A DNA stretch of 64,000 nt from Streptantibioticus ferralitis (lineage in GTDB: Bacteria > Actinomycetota > Actinomycetes > Streptomycetales > Streptomycetaceae): positions 416,123-480,122 of the forward strand of contig NZ_JARHTQ010000003.1 in assembly GCF_029223525.1 (NCBI RefSeq). Direction: 5' to 3'. Within the stretch, counting starts at the first letter, position 1. Every line of letters begins with the position of its first letter. Of the stretch, positions 34,909 to 44,304 are shown piece by piece. The position numbers and the translations under genes were made by a program. The notes under the pieces are model-generated. The model did not search any database. It worked only from the letters and a program-made list of their open reading frames with translations, and was not told the DNA's origin.

Positions 34909-36576
34909 TCACGCCGTCCTCGCGGCGTCCCTGCGCGCGGATCCGGCTGCCCGGGCGGCGATGGCGTCGCCCGTCTCCTCGGTCGAGCGGGCTTGGGCCG
35001 TCTCCCGCTCGGCGAGGTCTTCGGCGACCGCGTCCTCGACCCGCGCCGCCTCGTCCTCGAAGCCCAGATGCCGCAGGAGCAGCGCCACCGACAGGCAGGT
35101 GGCGGTCGGGTCGGCCCGGCCGGTGCCGGCGATGTCCGGCGCGGAACCGTGAACCGGCTCGAACATCGAGGGGAAGTCCCGGGCCGGATTGATGTTGCCC
35201 GAGGCGGCGAGGCCGATACCGCCGCTCACGGCGGCGGCCAGGTCCGTGAGGATGTCACCGAAGAGGTTGTCAGTGACGATCACGTCGAAGCGTTCGGGCT
35301 GGGTCACGAGGAAGATCGTCGCCGCGTCGACGTGCAGGTAGTCGGTGCTGACATCGGGGTATTCCTCAGCCACCCGGGCGAAGACCTCCGTCCACAGCCG
35401 GCCCGCGTGTACCAGAACGTTGTTCTTGTGCACCAGGGTCAGCTTCCGGCGCGGGCGGCTCATAGCCCGTTCGTACGCGTCACGGACCGCCCGCTCGACG
35501 CCGTACTCGGTGTTGACACTGACCTCGGTGGCGATCTCGTGCCGCGTACCGGTTCGCAGGCTGCCGCCGTTGCCCGTGTAGGGGCCCTCCGTTCCCTCCC
35601 TGACGACGACGAAGTCGATCTCCCGGCTTCCGGCCAGCGGGCTCGCGGCTGCCGTAAGAAGCCTGCTGGGACGGAGGTTGACGTAGTGATCGAACGCGAA
35701 CCGCAGTTTCAGCAGCAGGCCGCGCTCCAGCACACCGCTGGGCACCGATGGGTGCCCGATGGCCCCGAGCAGGATGGCGTCGTGCCGTTTCAGGGACTCG
35801 AGCTCCTCGTCCGGGAGCGTCTCTCCGGTGCGGTGCCAGCGGTCCGCCCCGAGGTCGTACTCCGTGGTCTTCAGCTTGACGTCGGGCGGCAGGACGGCCG
35901 TGAGCACCTTGAGCCCCTCGGCCACGACTTCCGGGCCGATCCCGTCGCCTGGGATCACGGCGAGATCGATAGTGCGGGAGGCAGAGGGCGGCATCGTGTT
36001 CGGTTTGAACCTCGGGCGGCGCGACTCGTAAGCGGCGATGCCGTCTTCCTCGGCCAGGGTCAGGCTGATGTCGTCCAGCCCGTTCAGCAGCCGCCAGCGG
36101 GAGTTCCCGTCGAGCTCGAAGGAGGCGGTGATGCCCTCGGCACGTACCTCGCGGGCCTGAAGGTCGATGGTGATCTCGACGGTGGGATCGGCCTCCGTCA
36201 GCGTCCACAGCCGCTCTACGGTCTCCTGCGGCAGGACCACCGTGAGCAGGCCGTTCTTCAGTGAGTTGCCCCGGAAGATGTCGGCGAAGCGGGAGGAGAT
36301 GACGGCCTTGAAGCCGTAGTTCTGCAGTGCCCAGACGGCGTGCTCGCGGGAGGAGCCAGTGCCGAAGTCGGGGCCGGCGACCAGGACCGTGGCACCCTGC
36401 CGCTCGGGCCGGTTGAGGACGAACTCCGGGACCTTGCGCCAGGCCTCGAACAGCCCGTCCTCGAAACCGTCCCGGGTGACTTTCTTCAGCCAGTGAGCAG
36501 GGATGATCTGGTCGGTGTCGACGTTGCTGCGGCGCATCGGGACGGCCCGGCCGGTGTGGGTGGTGAAGGCTTCCAT
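34909..36576 (-). CDS. Fused isopropylmalate isomerase small subunit and 3-isopropylmalate dehydrogenase (LeuD-LeuB)
   Basis: One 555-residue frame holds two enzymes. Residues 1 to about 195 are Leu[40 protein letters not shown] and [19 protein letters not shown]. After a short linker ([17 protein letters not shown]), residues about 210-520 are Leu[81 protein letters not shown] and [15 protein letters not shown]. The dehydrogenase resembles the isopropylmalate/tartrate dehydrogenase group. A last 40-residue Ala/Arg/Glu-rich tail is extra. The two domains catalyse consecutive-but-one steps of leucine synthesis. LeuC, needed by LeuD, is 5 bp upstream. Confidence 0.93.
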   Translation of the reverse strand: MEAFTTHTGRAVPMRRSNVDTDQIIPAHWLKKVTRDGFEDGLFEAWRKVPEFVLNRPERQGATVLVAGPDFGTGSSREHAVWALQNYGFKAVISSRFADIFRGNSLKNGLLTVVLPQETVERLWTLTEADPTVEITIDLQAREVRAEGITASFELDGNSRWRLLNGLDDISLTLAEEDGIAAYESRRPRFKPNTMPPSASRTIDLAVIPGDGIGPEVVAEGLKVLTAVLPPDVKLKTTEYDLGADRWHRTGETLPDEELESLKRHDAILLGAIGHPSVPSGVLERGLLLKLRFAFDHYVNLRPSRLLTAAASPLAGSREIDFVVVREGTEGPYTGNGGSLRTGTRHEIATEVSVNTEYGVERAVRDAYERAMSRPRRKLTLVHKNNVLVHAGRLWTEVFARVAEEYPDVSTDYLHVDAATIFLVTQPERFDVIVTDNLFGDILTDLAAAVSGGIGLAASGNINPARDFPSMFEPVHGSAPDIAGTGRADPTATCLSVALLLRHLGFEDEAARVEDAVAEDLAERETAQARSTEETGDAIAARAAGSARRDAARTA

Positions 36577-36581
36577 GATCC

Positions 36582-38012
36582 TCAGACTCCAGCGGGCGTA
36601 GGGGTGTCGGCGGCGGGCAGGTCAGCGGGGGCGGCGAGGTGGCCCATGACCGCGGTAGCGGCCGCGACCTGCGGCGACACCAGGTGCGTACGGCCGCCCT
36701 TGCCCTGCCGGCCCTCGAAGTTGCGGTTGGAGGTGGACGCCGAGCGCTCACCCGGGGCCAGCTGGTCGGGGTTCATGCCCAGACACATCGAGCAGCCCGC
36801 ATGCCGCCACTCAGCCCCGGCCTCCTTGAACACCACATCCAGGCCCTCGGAGACGGCCTGCAGACCGACCCGAGCGGAGCCCGGGACGACCAGCATCCGT
36901 ACACCGTCGGCGACTTTGCGGTCCTTCAGGATCGCGCCGACGGCGCGCAGGTCCTCGATGCGGCCGTTGGTGCACGAGCCTACGAAGACGGTGTCCACCT
37001 TGATGGAGCGCAGCGGCTGCCCGGCCTCCAACCCCATGTATTCCAGGGCCCTTTCGGCGGCGAGGCGCTCCGAAGCGTCGTCGTACGAAGCCGGGTCGGG
37101 CACGGAGGTCGAAAGCGGTGCGCCCTGGCCGGGATTGGTGCCCCAGGTGACGAACGGCGACAGCTCGTCGGCCTTGATGACGACCTCGGCGTCAAAGACG
37201 GCGTCCTCGTCCGTCCGCAGGGTCCTCCAGTAGCCCACCGCCGCGTCCCAATCGGCGCCCTCGGGCGCGTGCGGGCGGCCCTTGAGGTACGCGAAGGTGG
37301 TCTCATCCGGGGCGATCACGCCCGCACGGGCCCCGGCCTCGATGGACATGTTGCAGATGGTCATCCGCGCCTCCATCGAGAGCTTTTCGATGGCGGAGCC
37401 GCGGTACTCCAGGATGTAGCCCTGGCCGCCGCCCGTACTGATCCTGGCGATGATCGCCAGGATCAGGTCCTTGGCGGTGACGCCCTCGGGCAGCTCGCCC
37501 TCGACGGTGATGGCCATGGTCTTCGGGCGTGCCATCGGCAGCGTCTGAGTGGCCAGCACGTGCTCCACCTGTGAGGTGCCGATGCCGAACGCCAGCGCGC
37601 CGAAGGCACCGTGCGTAGAGGTGTGCGAGTCACCGCAGACGACGGTCGTACCCGGCTGGGTCAGACCCAGCTGCGGGCCCACGACATGCACGACACCCTG
37701 TTCGACGTCGCCCAGCGGGTGCAGGCGCACCCCGAACTCGGCGCAGTTCTTGCGCAGTGTCTCCAGCTGGGCGCGGGAGACCGGGTCGGCGATGGGCTTG
37801 TCGATGTCGAGGGTCGGGGTGTTGTGGTCCTCGGTCGCGATGGTCAGGTCGAGTCGGCGCACCCGGCGCCCGCTCTTGCGGAGGCCATCGAAGGCCTGCG
37901 GGCTGGTCACCTCGTGCAGCAGGTGCAGATCGATGTAGAGGAGGTCGGGCTCGCCCTCAACGCGCCGGACGACATGGTCGTCCCAGACCTTCTCCGCGAG
38001 TGTCCTACCCAT
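36582..38012 (-). CDS. leuC: 3-isopropylmalate dehydratase large subunit
   Basis: This 476-residue aconitase-family subunit begins [20 protein letters not shown]. It has [20 protein letters not shown] and the [4Fe-4S] cysteines in [14 protein letters not shown] and [40 protein letters not shown] is the substrate-binding part. The start at ATG 38012 has GGAGGGA upstream. With the LeuD half of the next gene it isomerises 2- to 3-isopropylmalate. It heads the minus operon leuC, leuDB, ASS-like, BesD-like, BesC-like. A leucine enzyme co-transcribed with a halogenase argues for a cluster-specific copy rather than primary metabolism. Confidence 0.96.
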   Translation of the reverse strand: MGRTLAEKVWDDHVVRRVEGEPDLLYIDLHLLHEVTSPQAFDGLRKSGRRVRRLDLTIATEDHNTPTLDIDKPIADPVSRAQLETLRKNCAEFGVRLHPLGDVEQGVVHVVGPQLGLTQPGTTVVCGDSHTSTHGAFGALAFGIGTSQVEHVLATQTLPMARPKTMAITVEGELPEGVTAKDLILAIIARISTGGGQGYILEYRGSAIEKLSMEARMTICNMSIEAGARAGVIAPDETTFAYLKGRPHAPEGADWDAAVGYWRTLRTDEDAVFDAEVVIKADELSPFVTWGTNPGQGAPLSTSVPDPASYDDASERLAAERALEYMGLEAGQPLRSIKVDTVFVGSCTNGRIEDLRAVGAILKDRKVADGVRMLVVPGSARVGLQAVSEGLDVVFKEAGAEWRHAGCSMCLGMNPDQLAPGERSASTSNRNFEGRQGKGGRTHLVSPQVAAATAVMGHLAAPADLPAADTPTPAGV

Positions 38013-38206
38013 CGCTTTCCCTCCGGCCGGGACTGTCCCCGCAATTCGAGGCTCCGAAAGATTTCCTATCGCCAGCCAAAATATGTGGGGGCGTCCCCGC
38101 TGCGTCCTTTTCGAGTCCTTTCCTCGTCCTCGCCGGCAGTCGCGTACGCGCATATGGTTTTTCCGGCGCTTGCGCCTGTCCAATACGCGGTGCGAGGATC
38201 CAGGCC

Positions 38207-38947
38207 ATGCGGACAACACAACTCGTCGAAACAATAGAGTCCGAGGGTTTTCTGCTTCTCTCGGCCGCGCGCAGGGCAGGATGGGACGCGGCCGTGCCGA
38301 GCTGTCCGGGATGGTCCATGAGGGACCTTGTCGGTCATCAAGCGAATGTTCATCGCTGGGCCGACGAGTATGTCCGTGGGGGAATCACTCATCCGCGTCC
38401 TCTTCCCGACGCCCGGCTCGGGGACGATGAGCTGGCGGCCTGGTTCGAGGGGGGACTACGTCGTCTGGTGGCCTCCCTGCACGCCGCTGACGACAGGCTG
38501 CTGGCCTGGGAGTTTCTTCCCGGGGCCACCAATCCCCGCGCCTTCTGGGCACGCCGTCAGGCGCATGAGACAACCATCCACCGGGTGGACGCCGAGTTGG
38601 CCGGCGGAGGGCTGTTGTCACCCATAGCACCCGACCTCGCCATGGACGGCATCGATGAAATTCTGACGGGCTGGCACGGCCGTCCCCGATCGCTGCTGCG
38701 CGCCGAGAAGCCCGCCGTTCTCCTCGTACAAGCCGCAGAAGGGCGGGAATGGACCATGCACCTGAGTGCCGCTGCCCCCCGGACCGTGCGCGAGGCCACC
38801 GAAACGTGGGACTGCCGGATCAGTGGGTCGGCGCAAGATGTTTATCGCGCACTCTGGAACAGGCAGTCGTACACCGAAAACGGGCTGAAGTTGGAGGGAG
38901 ATGAGCAATTGATGGCGTTGTGGCGCAACAAGTCGCCGATTCTCTGA
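38207..38947 (+). CDS. Maleylpyruvate isomerase family mycothiol-dependent enzyme
   Basis: This 246-residue protein has the DinB/mycothiol-dependent maleylpyruvate isomerase fold: [20 protein letters not shown] near the N-terminus (a metal His) and [20 protein letters not shown] in the middle (His-x3-His-x3-Asp pattern). The end, [20 protein letters not shown], belongs to the SCP2-like tail. Members use mycothiol in isomerisation or thiol-transfer reactions. In a chlorination cluster a role in thiol conjugation or detoxification is possible but speculative. ATG 38207 is chosen by family start. It is divergent from leuC with about 190 bp between, and faces the antiporter across a strong hairpin. 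Confidence 0.85.
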   Translation: MRTTQLVETIESEGFLLLSAARRAGWDAAVPSCPGWSMRDLVGHQANVHRWADEYVRGGITHPRPLPDARLGDDELAAWFEGGLRRLVASLHAADDRLLAWEFLPGATNPRAFWARRQAHETTIHRVDAELAGGGLLSPIAPDLAMDGIDEILTGWHGRPRSLLRAEKPAVLLVQAAEGREWTMHLSAAAPRTVREATETWDCRISGSAQDVYRALWNRQSYTENGLKLEGDEQLMALWRNKSPIL

Positions 38948-38978
38948 GACGAAGTCGACAATGGGCAGGGGGTGGAAT

Positions 38979-39023
38979 GAGTGGTGTGTGTCTTTGCGGG
39001 ACTCGCAAAGACACACACCACTC
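38979..39023. terminator. Perfect 20-bp hairpin, bidirectional terminator
   Basis: The arm GAGTGGTGTGTGTCTTTGCG at 38979-38998 is followed by the 5-base loop GGACT and its exact reverse complement at 39004-39023. It lies between two convergent stops, 31 bp and 8 bp away. The perfect length is unusual and would stop transcription from both sides. Confidence 0.85.
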
Positions 39024-39031
39024 TGTACCCT

Positions 39032-40372
39032 TCAGAGGGCCTCGTCCGGCGAGGTGACCAGGGGGCGGCGGTCATCGCGGTTCTGGTCCACAGGCTCGCT
39101 CTGCCGGGTGGCCGGTCTCGCCTGCTTGTGGAACCGGTCCAGCAAGGGGCCCGTCATGACGGTGGTCACGATCGCCATCGTGACCATCGCGGTGAACAGT
39201 TGGCCGTCCAGGACGCCAAGCCCCAGACCGACGTTCAGGATGACCAGCTCCGTCAGTCCGCGGGCGTTCATCAGCACGCCCAGCACGGTGGCCTCCTGCC
39301 CGGTAGCGCCCGTCAGACCGGCTGCGCCCGCCGCACCGAGGAACTTCCCCGCGCACGCCACGACGAGTACTGCCAATAGGATGAGTGCCCCGTGCCCCCC
39401 GAGGCCGCCGAGGTTCACGGACAGGCCCGTGACGACGAAGAAGACCGGCAGTAACAGCAGGCTGGCCTGCTCGATGCGCTCGGGAACCTCGGGTGCGCCG
39501 GCGTCGACCTCGGCCCGAGGTGCCACGGCTCCGAAGGCGAACGCCCCGAACACCGCGTGCAATCCGATGGCCTCGGTCGCCCAGGCGCTCAGCAGCAGGC
39601 CCACGACCAGTAAGGCGTGAGTGACCAGGGCGCCGGACCACGGGCGCGCCGGAGCCAAGGCCCAGACCAGGGCCGGTCGGACGAGCCAGACCAGCCCGGC
39701 CAGCAACGCGACGGAGGCGAGCGCCATCCGGACCAGGGGCCAGTGACCGGTGCTGTTGGCGAGCGCGACGACCACCGCGAGGATGACCCAGGCGAGGACG
39801 TCCTGAATCGCCGCGCAAGCCACCGCAATGGCCCCCACCCGATCCTTCTGTAGGCCGCGTTCGCCGATGATCCGAGCCAGCACCGGGAACGCGGTGATGG
39901 ACATCGCCGCCCCGAGGAACAGGGCCGGCGCCAGCACACCGTCCGTCTTCATCTGCGAACGCTCGAACCACGGGGCCAGCAGCACGGCGAGTCCGGCGCC
40001 CAAGGCGAACGGCAGGGCGACGGAGCTGAGCGACACGGCCGTGATCCGCAGCCCGTGGTGGCGCACATGAGAGGCGTCGAACTGGTAGCCGACACCGAAC
40101 ATGAAGAGGACCAGCCCGAGTTGGGACAGGACCTGTAGGAAGGGCCTGACGTCCGGGGGAAAGAACACGTCGACCAGGTCGCCCGGCAGCAGGCCCAGCA
40201 CGCTGGGCCCCAGGACGACACCGGCGACGATCTCGCCGACGACGACCGGCTGCCGTAGGCGCTGGGCGAGCTTGGCGAACACCAACGCGGCGGCGATGAC
40301 CAGCGCCAGCGCGCTCAGCAGACCCGCCGTGGCTCCGGGCGAGGGCCCGGCGGCAATGGTGTGTGATCCCAA
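39032..40372 (-). CDS. Kef-type cation:proton antiporter
   Basis: This 446-residue membrane protein of the CPA2 group has about 12-13 hydrophobic helices: RQPVVVGEIVAGVVLGPSVL near the start, GLVLFMFGVGYQFDASHVR and FLGAAMSITAFPVLARIIGE. IAVACAAIQDVLAWVILAVV carries the ion-binding Asp region, and NARGLTELVILNVGLGLGVL lies near the end. Similar antiporters accompany antibiotic clusters and are proposed to act in export or resistance. Here it is the third gene of the minus operon after leuA and the adenylation domain. The ion and any cargo are unknown. Confidence 0.9.
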   Translation of the reverse strand: MGSHTIAAGPSPGATAGLLSALALVIAAALVFAKLAQRLRQPVVVGEIVAGVVLGPSVLGLLPGDLVDVFFPPDVRPFLQVLSQLGLVLFMFGVGYQFDASHVRHHGLRITAVSLSSVALPFALGAGLAVLLAPWFERSQMKTDGVLAPALFLGAAMSITAFPVLARIIGERGLQKDRVGAIAVACAAIQDVLAWVILAVVVALANSTGHWPLVRMALASVALLAGLVWLVRPALVWALAPARPWSGALVTHALLVVGLLLSAWATEAIGLHAVFGAFAFGAVAPRAEVDAGAPEVPERIEQASLLLLPVFFVVTGLSVNLGGLGGHGALILLAVLVVACAGKFLGAAGAAGLTGATGQEATVLGVLMNARGLTELVILNVGLGLGVLDGQLFTAMVTMAIVTTVMTGPLLDRFHKQARPATRQSEPVDQNRDDRRPLVTSPDEAL

Positions 40373-40449
40373 GGGTCCGACTCTCCCATTCGAAGGGGGG
40401 AAGAAGGGGGGAAGAACGACGGCTGCGACGGCCGGGGGTGGACGACCGG

Positions 40450-42039
40450 CTAGCGCGCGCCCGAGCCGGCCGTGGGCGATCCGGACCGCAGGCGGCCAGC
40501 CAGCGCCTTGCGGTCGACCTTGCCGTTGGGGTTCAGCGGGAATGCCTCGAGCGCGACGAATTGCTGAGGCACCATGTTCCGCGGCACGGTGTCGAGCAGG
40601 TCGCGACGGAGCGCACGCTCGTCGAACCGGTCCCTGGCCGGGATCACCAGGGCGACCAGGCGCGTGTCCTCCCGCCCCGAACCCACCGGTACGACGACCG
40701 CGTCGCGGACGTCCTGGTGACGGCGCACGGCATGCTCGACGTCGCCGAGGTCGATGCGCATGCCGCGGATCTTCACTTGGTGGTCCAGGCGCCCGACGAC
40801 GACGAGTTCGCCCGACTCCGTCGTGTAGCCCTGGTCACCGGTGCGGTAGAGCCGTACGTCGCCACCGTCCCGCTGGACGGTGACGAACCTGGCCTGGGCC
40901 TCGGGACCGGCGTTGAGGTAACCGGCCCCGACACTGATCCCGGAGATACAGATCTCCCCGACCTCGCCGTCTGGCACCTTCTGGAGGTCGCCGTCAAGGA
41001 TGTGGATCTCGGTGTTGTAGACCGGAGATCCTGCCGGCATCGGCCCCTCGGCGTAGGACTCGTAGTCCACCATACGGTGCGAGGAGGCGACATCCGTGCA
41101 CTCGGCCACGCCGTACTGGTGCAGCAGCAGGCACTGGTTGCCCTCGCGGGTGGCCCATTCCGCGACCCGGGCGGCGGACATGGGCTCACCTCCGATGAAG
41201 ACGTAGCGCAGCCCGGTCAGTACCTCGGTGCCCCGGTCCATCTCCCGTTCGACCAGCAGGTACAGGGTGCTCGGGGCGCAGTGCAGGGTCCGCACCCCCA
41301 GCTCGCCGATCAGCCGGTAGGCGAGGCTCACGTCGAAACTCCGGCTGGGCAGCAGATGCAGTGGCGCACCGGTGAACAGGGGGGTCATGAGGCTGCGCTG
41401 GCTGATGTCGAACCCGAACGAGCTGACGAGCAGGTTGCCCGACTCGTGGTCCAGGCTGTATTCGAGGGTTAGCCAGTTGAGCAGATTGTACCAGCCCTCG
41501 TGGCGCACCGCGGTGGCCTTGGGCGTCCCCGTGGAGCCCGAGGTGAAGACCACATAACACAGATCGCTGGAGTCGATCTCCACGGAAGGTGCCGTCGCGG
41601 GGAAGGCCCCCAGCCCGAGCGCGGGGTCGCCCATGTCGACGACCTTGCCGGGGGCCCCGGCCACGAGCGGGAGCGTGTCCGCGCCGACCGCCACCACGTT
41701 CATCCGGGGGAGCTGGGAGATCATCAGCCGCAGGCGCTCGTGCGGATAGGACGGGTCCAGCGGTACGTAGGCGGCGCCGGCCTTCAGCACGCCCAGGATG
41801 GTGGCCACGAGTTCGCTCGAGCGGTCGATGCACACTCCGACGACCGAGCCACGCGCGACGCCGATCGAGGCCAGGTAGTGGGCCACCTGGTTGGCCCGTG
41901 CGTTGAGTTGGCCGTACGTCAGGCGCTCCTCACCGCAGGTGAGAGCCAGCCGCTCAGGGTGCCGGGCGGCATGCGACTCGAAGACGCGATGCGCGATGCG
42001 CTCCTGTGGCAAGGGGACCTGCGTGCTTGTCAAGACCAT
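40450..42039 (-). CDS. Stand-alone NRPS adenylation domain
   Basis: This 529-residue adenylating enzyme has the core motifs A2 (LKAGAAYVPLDPSYP), A3 (VVFTSGSTGTPKATAVRH), A5 (YGVAECTD instead of the usual YGPTE), A7 (LYRTGDQG), A8 (GRLDHQVKIRGMRIDLGDVE) and A10 (NPNGKVDRKAL). The Asp of SFGFDISQ that grips the alpha-amino group is present, so the substrate is an amino acid. I do not trust my reading of the other pocket residues enough to name it. There is no fused carrier domain, so it must load the PCP at 23131 on the opposite strand. No MbtH-like protein is seen. It sits between leuA and the antiporter. Confidence 0.92.
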   Translation of the reverse strand: MVLTSTQVPLPQERIAHRVFESHAARHPERLALTCGEERLTYGQLNARANQVAHYLASIGVARGSVVGVCIDRSSELVATILGVLKAGAAYVPLDPSYPHERLRLMISQLPRMNVVAVGADTLPLVAGAPGKVVDMGDPALGLGAFPATAPSVEIDSSDLCYVVFTSGSTGTPKATAVRHEGWYNLLNWLTLEYSLDHESGNLLVSSFGFDISQRSLMTPLFTGAPLHLLPSRSFDVSLAYRLIGELGVRTLHCAPSTLYLLVEREMDRGTEVLTGLRYVFIGGEPMSAARVAEWATREGNQCLLLHQYGVAECTDVASSHRMVDYESYAEGPMPAGSPVYNTEIHILDGDLQKVPDGEVGEICISGISVGAGYLNAGPEAQARFVTVQRDGGDVRLYRTGDQGYTTESGELVVVGRLDHQVKIRGMRIDLGDVEHAVRRHQDVRDAVVVPVGSGREDTRLVALVIPARDRFDERALRRDLLDTVPRNMVPQQFVALEAFPLNPNGKVDRKALAGRLRSGSPTAGSGAR

Positions 42040-42096
42040 GTGGTGTTCCTTGTCGGATCGATGACTGCTAGTCGTCCCGGTCCACCGGGGCTGAGG

Positions 42097-43875
42097 TCAG
42101 CGGCTGTTCGTGCCCTTGCCGTGGACGCGGTTGATGCCGGTCAGGACGGCGGAGGCGGCGGCCGTCGCGGGATCCGGGTGCAGGCCGGCTGAGTAGACGG
42201 TTTCGCCGGCGTACGTGAGGTGGGCGTACACGGCGGTGCGGTTGTCAGGGGTCTGGTGCGTGGTCTGCCCGTGCAGGGTCACCTCGTGGCCGCCGGCCTG
42301 GAGCGCCTTGACGGTGGCGGTGACGGGGTCGTCACCGGTGCCGGTGAGGTGGGTCTCCTCGCCGTCGGGTCCGACGAGGAAGAGCTGGAGAGTGGTGCTG
42401 CGGGAACTGGTCTGCTCTGCGGCCGATTCCTTCAGCAGCAGCCAGGGCCGCGGCTCCAGATAGGTTTCGGTGAAGGCCTCCCACAGGTGGCGGGAGGTTA
42501 GCTCGGTACCGGTGTGGTCGGTGATGGCCTGAACCGCGTGGGCGAACTCGATCCGCATCGGGCGGGGCAGATCCAGGCCGTAGTGCGTCTTGAGCACTTG
42601 GGCGATACCGCCCTTGCCGGACTGGCTGTTGACGCGGACGACGGATTCATAGGTCCGGCCGACGTCCTTCGGGTCGATGGGCAGGTAGGGCACCTGCCAG
42701 GGCAGGCGGCGCGGGTTGGTGTCACCGCCCCGGGCCTGTTCGTCAAGGGCGGCCAGGCCCTTGCCGATGGCGTCCTGGTGAGTACCTGAGAACGCGGTGT
42801 ACACCAGGTCACCGGCGTAGGGATGGCGGGCGTGGACGGGCATCTGGTTGCACTCCTCGACGGTGCGGCGCACGCTGTCGATGTCGGAGAAGTCCAGTTG
42901 CGGTTCGACGCCGTGGCTGAACAGGTTCAGGGCGAGAGTGGCCAGGCAGACGTTGCCGGTCCGCTCGCCGTTTCCGAAGAGGGTGCCCTCGACGCGGTCG
43001 GCGCCGGCCATCAGGGCGAGTTCGGCGGAGGCGACCGCCGTGCCGCGGTCGTTGTGCGGGTGGACGGAGAGGATCACTGACGCACGGCGGTCGAGGCTGC
43101 GGGACATCCACTCGACCTGGTCTGCGAAGATGTTCGGGGTATCCGTCTCGACGGTGGTCGGCAGGTTCAGGGTGACCGGGCGATCCGGGGCGGCATCCCA
43201 GGTGGCGAGGACCGCGTTGGACACCTCGAGCGCGAACTCCGGCTCGGTGACGTTGAACGTTTCCGGGGAGAACTCATAACGCATCGCGGCGCCCGGCATC
43301 GCGTCCGCCAGCCGGGCCACTTGGCGCGCGGCGTCGAGCGTGAAGCCCTTCAGCTCCCCCGCAGACATCTGGAAGACCACCTCGCGCCACAGGCACGCGG
43401 TGGCCAGGCACAGGTGCACTACCGCACGCCGTACTCCCCGTAGGGCCTCGAAGGTCCGCTCGATCAGTTCCGGGCGGGCCGGGGTGAACACCACGATCGT
43501 CACGTCGTCGGGCACCCGGTCCTGGCGGATCAGGTCCCGCACGAAGGAGAACTCCGCCTCGCTGGCCGCCGGATAACCGACCTCGATCTCCTTGAACCCC
43601 AGCTTGACGAGCAGGTCGAACATCCGACGCTTCCGTGCGGCGTCCATCGGGTTGGCCAGCGCCTGGTTGCCGTCCCGCAGGTCCACCGACGCCCACAGCG
43701 GAGCATGCCGGATCACGTGCTCCGGCCAGGTCCGGTCCGCCAGTCCGCCGGGGACCCGGTCCACCGCCCGGCCGTACCGTTCGAACGGCATCCCCGAACC
43801 ACGCTGTGCATTCCACCACGGTTGCCCCGTCGCCCGTGTCCCGTCACCCGTACCCCACGTACCTGCCCCGGCCAT
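42097..43875 (-). CDS. leuA: 2-isopropylmalate synthase
   Basis: This 592-residue enzyme is of the long actinobacterial LeuA type. It has LWASVDLRDGNQALANPMDA (metal and substrate site), KEIEVGYPAASEAEFSFVRD, VHPHNDRGTAVASAELALMA (metal HxH area), GTLFGNGERTGNVCLATLAL and VNSQSGKGGIAQVLKTHYGL. The C-terminal leucine-binding regulatory domain (LTGTGDDPVTATVKALQAGG) is present, so feedback control is possible; whether it is leucine-insensitive cannot be read here. It joins acetyl-CoA with 2-ketoisovalerate and, with leuC and leuDB, completes a leucine pathway within the cluster. AAGGAGG lies upstream of ATG 43875; about 28 codons precede the usual MPFERYG start. Confidence 0.95.
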   Translation of the reverse strand: MAGAGTWGTGDGTRATGQPWWNAQRGSGMPFERYGRAVDRVPGGLADRTWPEHVIRHAPLWASVDLRDGNQALANPMDAARKRRMFDLLVKLGFKEIEVGYPAASEAEFSFVRDLIRQDRVPDDVTIVVFTPARPELIERTFEALRGVRRAVVHLCLATACLWREVVFQMSAGELKGFTLDAARQVARLADAMPGAAMRYEFSPETFNVTEPEFALEVSNAVLATWDAAPDRPVTLNLPTTVETDTPNIFADQVEWMSRSLDRRASVILSVHPHNDRGTAVASAELALMAGADRVEGTLFGNGERTGNVCLATLALNLFSHGVEPQLDFSDIDSVRRTVEECNQMPVHARHPYAGDLVYTAFSGTHQDAIGKGLAALDEQARGGDTNPRRLPWQVPYLPIDPKDVGRTYESVVRVNSQSGKGGIAQVLKTHYGLDLPRPMRIEFAHAVQAITDHTGTELTSRHLWEAFTETYLEPRPWLLLKESAAEQTSSRSTTLQLFLVGPDGEETHLTGTGDDPVTATVKALQAGGHEVTLHGQTTHQTPDNRTAVYAHLTYAGETVYSAGLHPDPATAAASAVLTGINRVHGKGTNSR

Positions 43876-44304
43876 ACGCGATCAGCCTCCTTGAGCATTC
43901 CCCTGGCTCGAAAATCAACCCGTTGACCGTCACCCCCCGCGTCCTCATTGCGTCCTCGCGCCATCCTCATCCCGTCTCACGCAGCCGCTCCACAGAAAGA
44001 GCGGGGCCGCAGCACAAGGCGCCCACCGCACCGGCCGGGCAACTCGCGTGCCCCGGCGGACCGCCTGGCAGCACGTCACCGTCGAACTATGTGAATCGGC
44101 CATCTTTGCAAACTCCGGTACCGCTGAGCACACTTCGGATGTTTGCTTGGCGGCGTTGCCCCAGGAGCCCTGCTGCCTGCGGCATCTCACTTGTTGAAAA
44201 GGTCCTTACGAAGTTTCCACGGCGAAAGGTAGGCTCACCGGGGCGACTTCTGAGCAGTGTTCGCTGACTGTTTCTCACTGGCCTGATGACGCGGGGGCGT
44301 AGAG
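43876..44304. other. Divergent promoter region between leuA and the second SARP gene
   Basis: No coding frame is credible. The leuA side contains several GAGGACGC/ATGAGGA-like direct repeats around 43930-43975, spaced irregularly, which might be regulator sites. I could not recognise a T-box or a leucine leader peptide with a Leu codon run. The SARP side has GCGGGGGCG before its ATG. Confidence 0.45.

Noticed and set aside
37757..38206. N-terminal extension of the mycothiol-dependent enzyme
   Set aside because: The upstream part of the frame lies antisense to leuC and is Arg-rich; family members start at the [10 protein letters not shown] position.
40450..42039. Fragment of a multimodular NRPS
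   Set aside because: The frame starts and ends cleanly at A-domain borders, with leuA and an antiporter on either side; it is a stand-alone A domain.
43876..44304. T-box or leucine attenuator before leuA
   Set aside because: No T-box sequence, no Leu-codon-rich leader and no terminator/antiterminator pair could be identified by eye.
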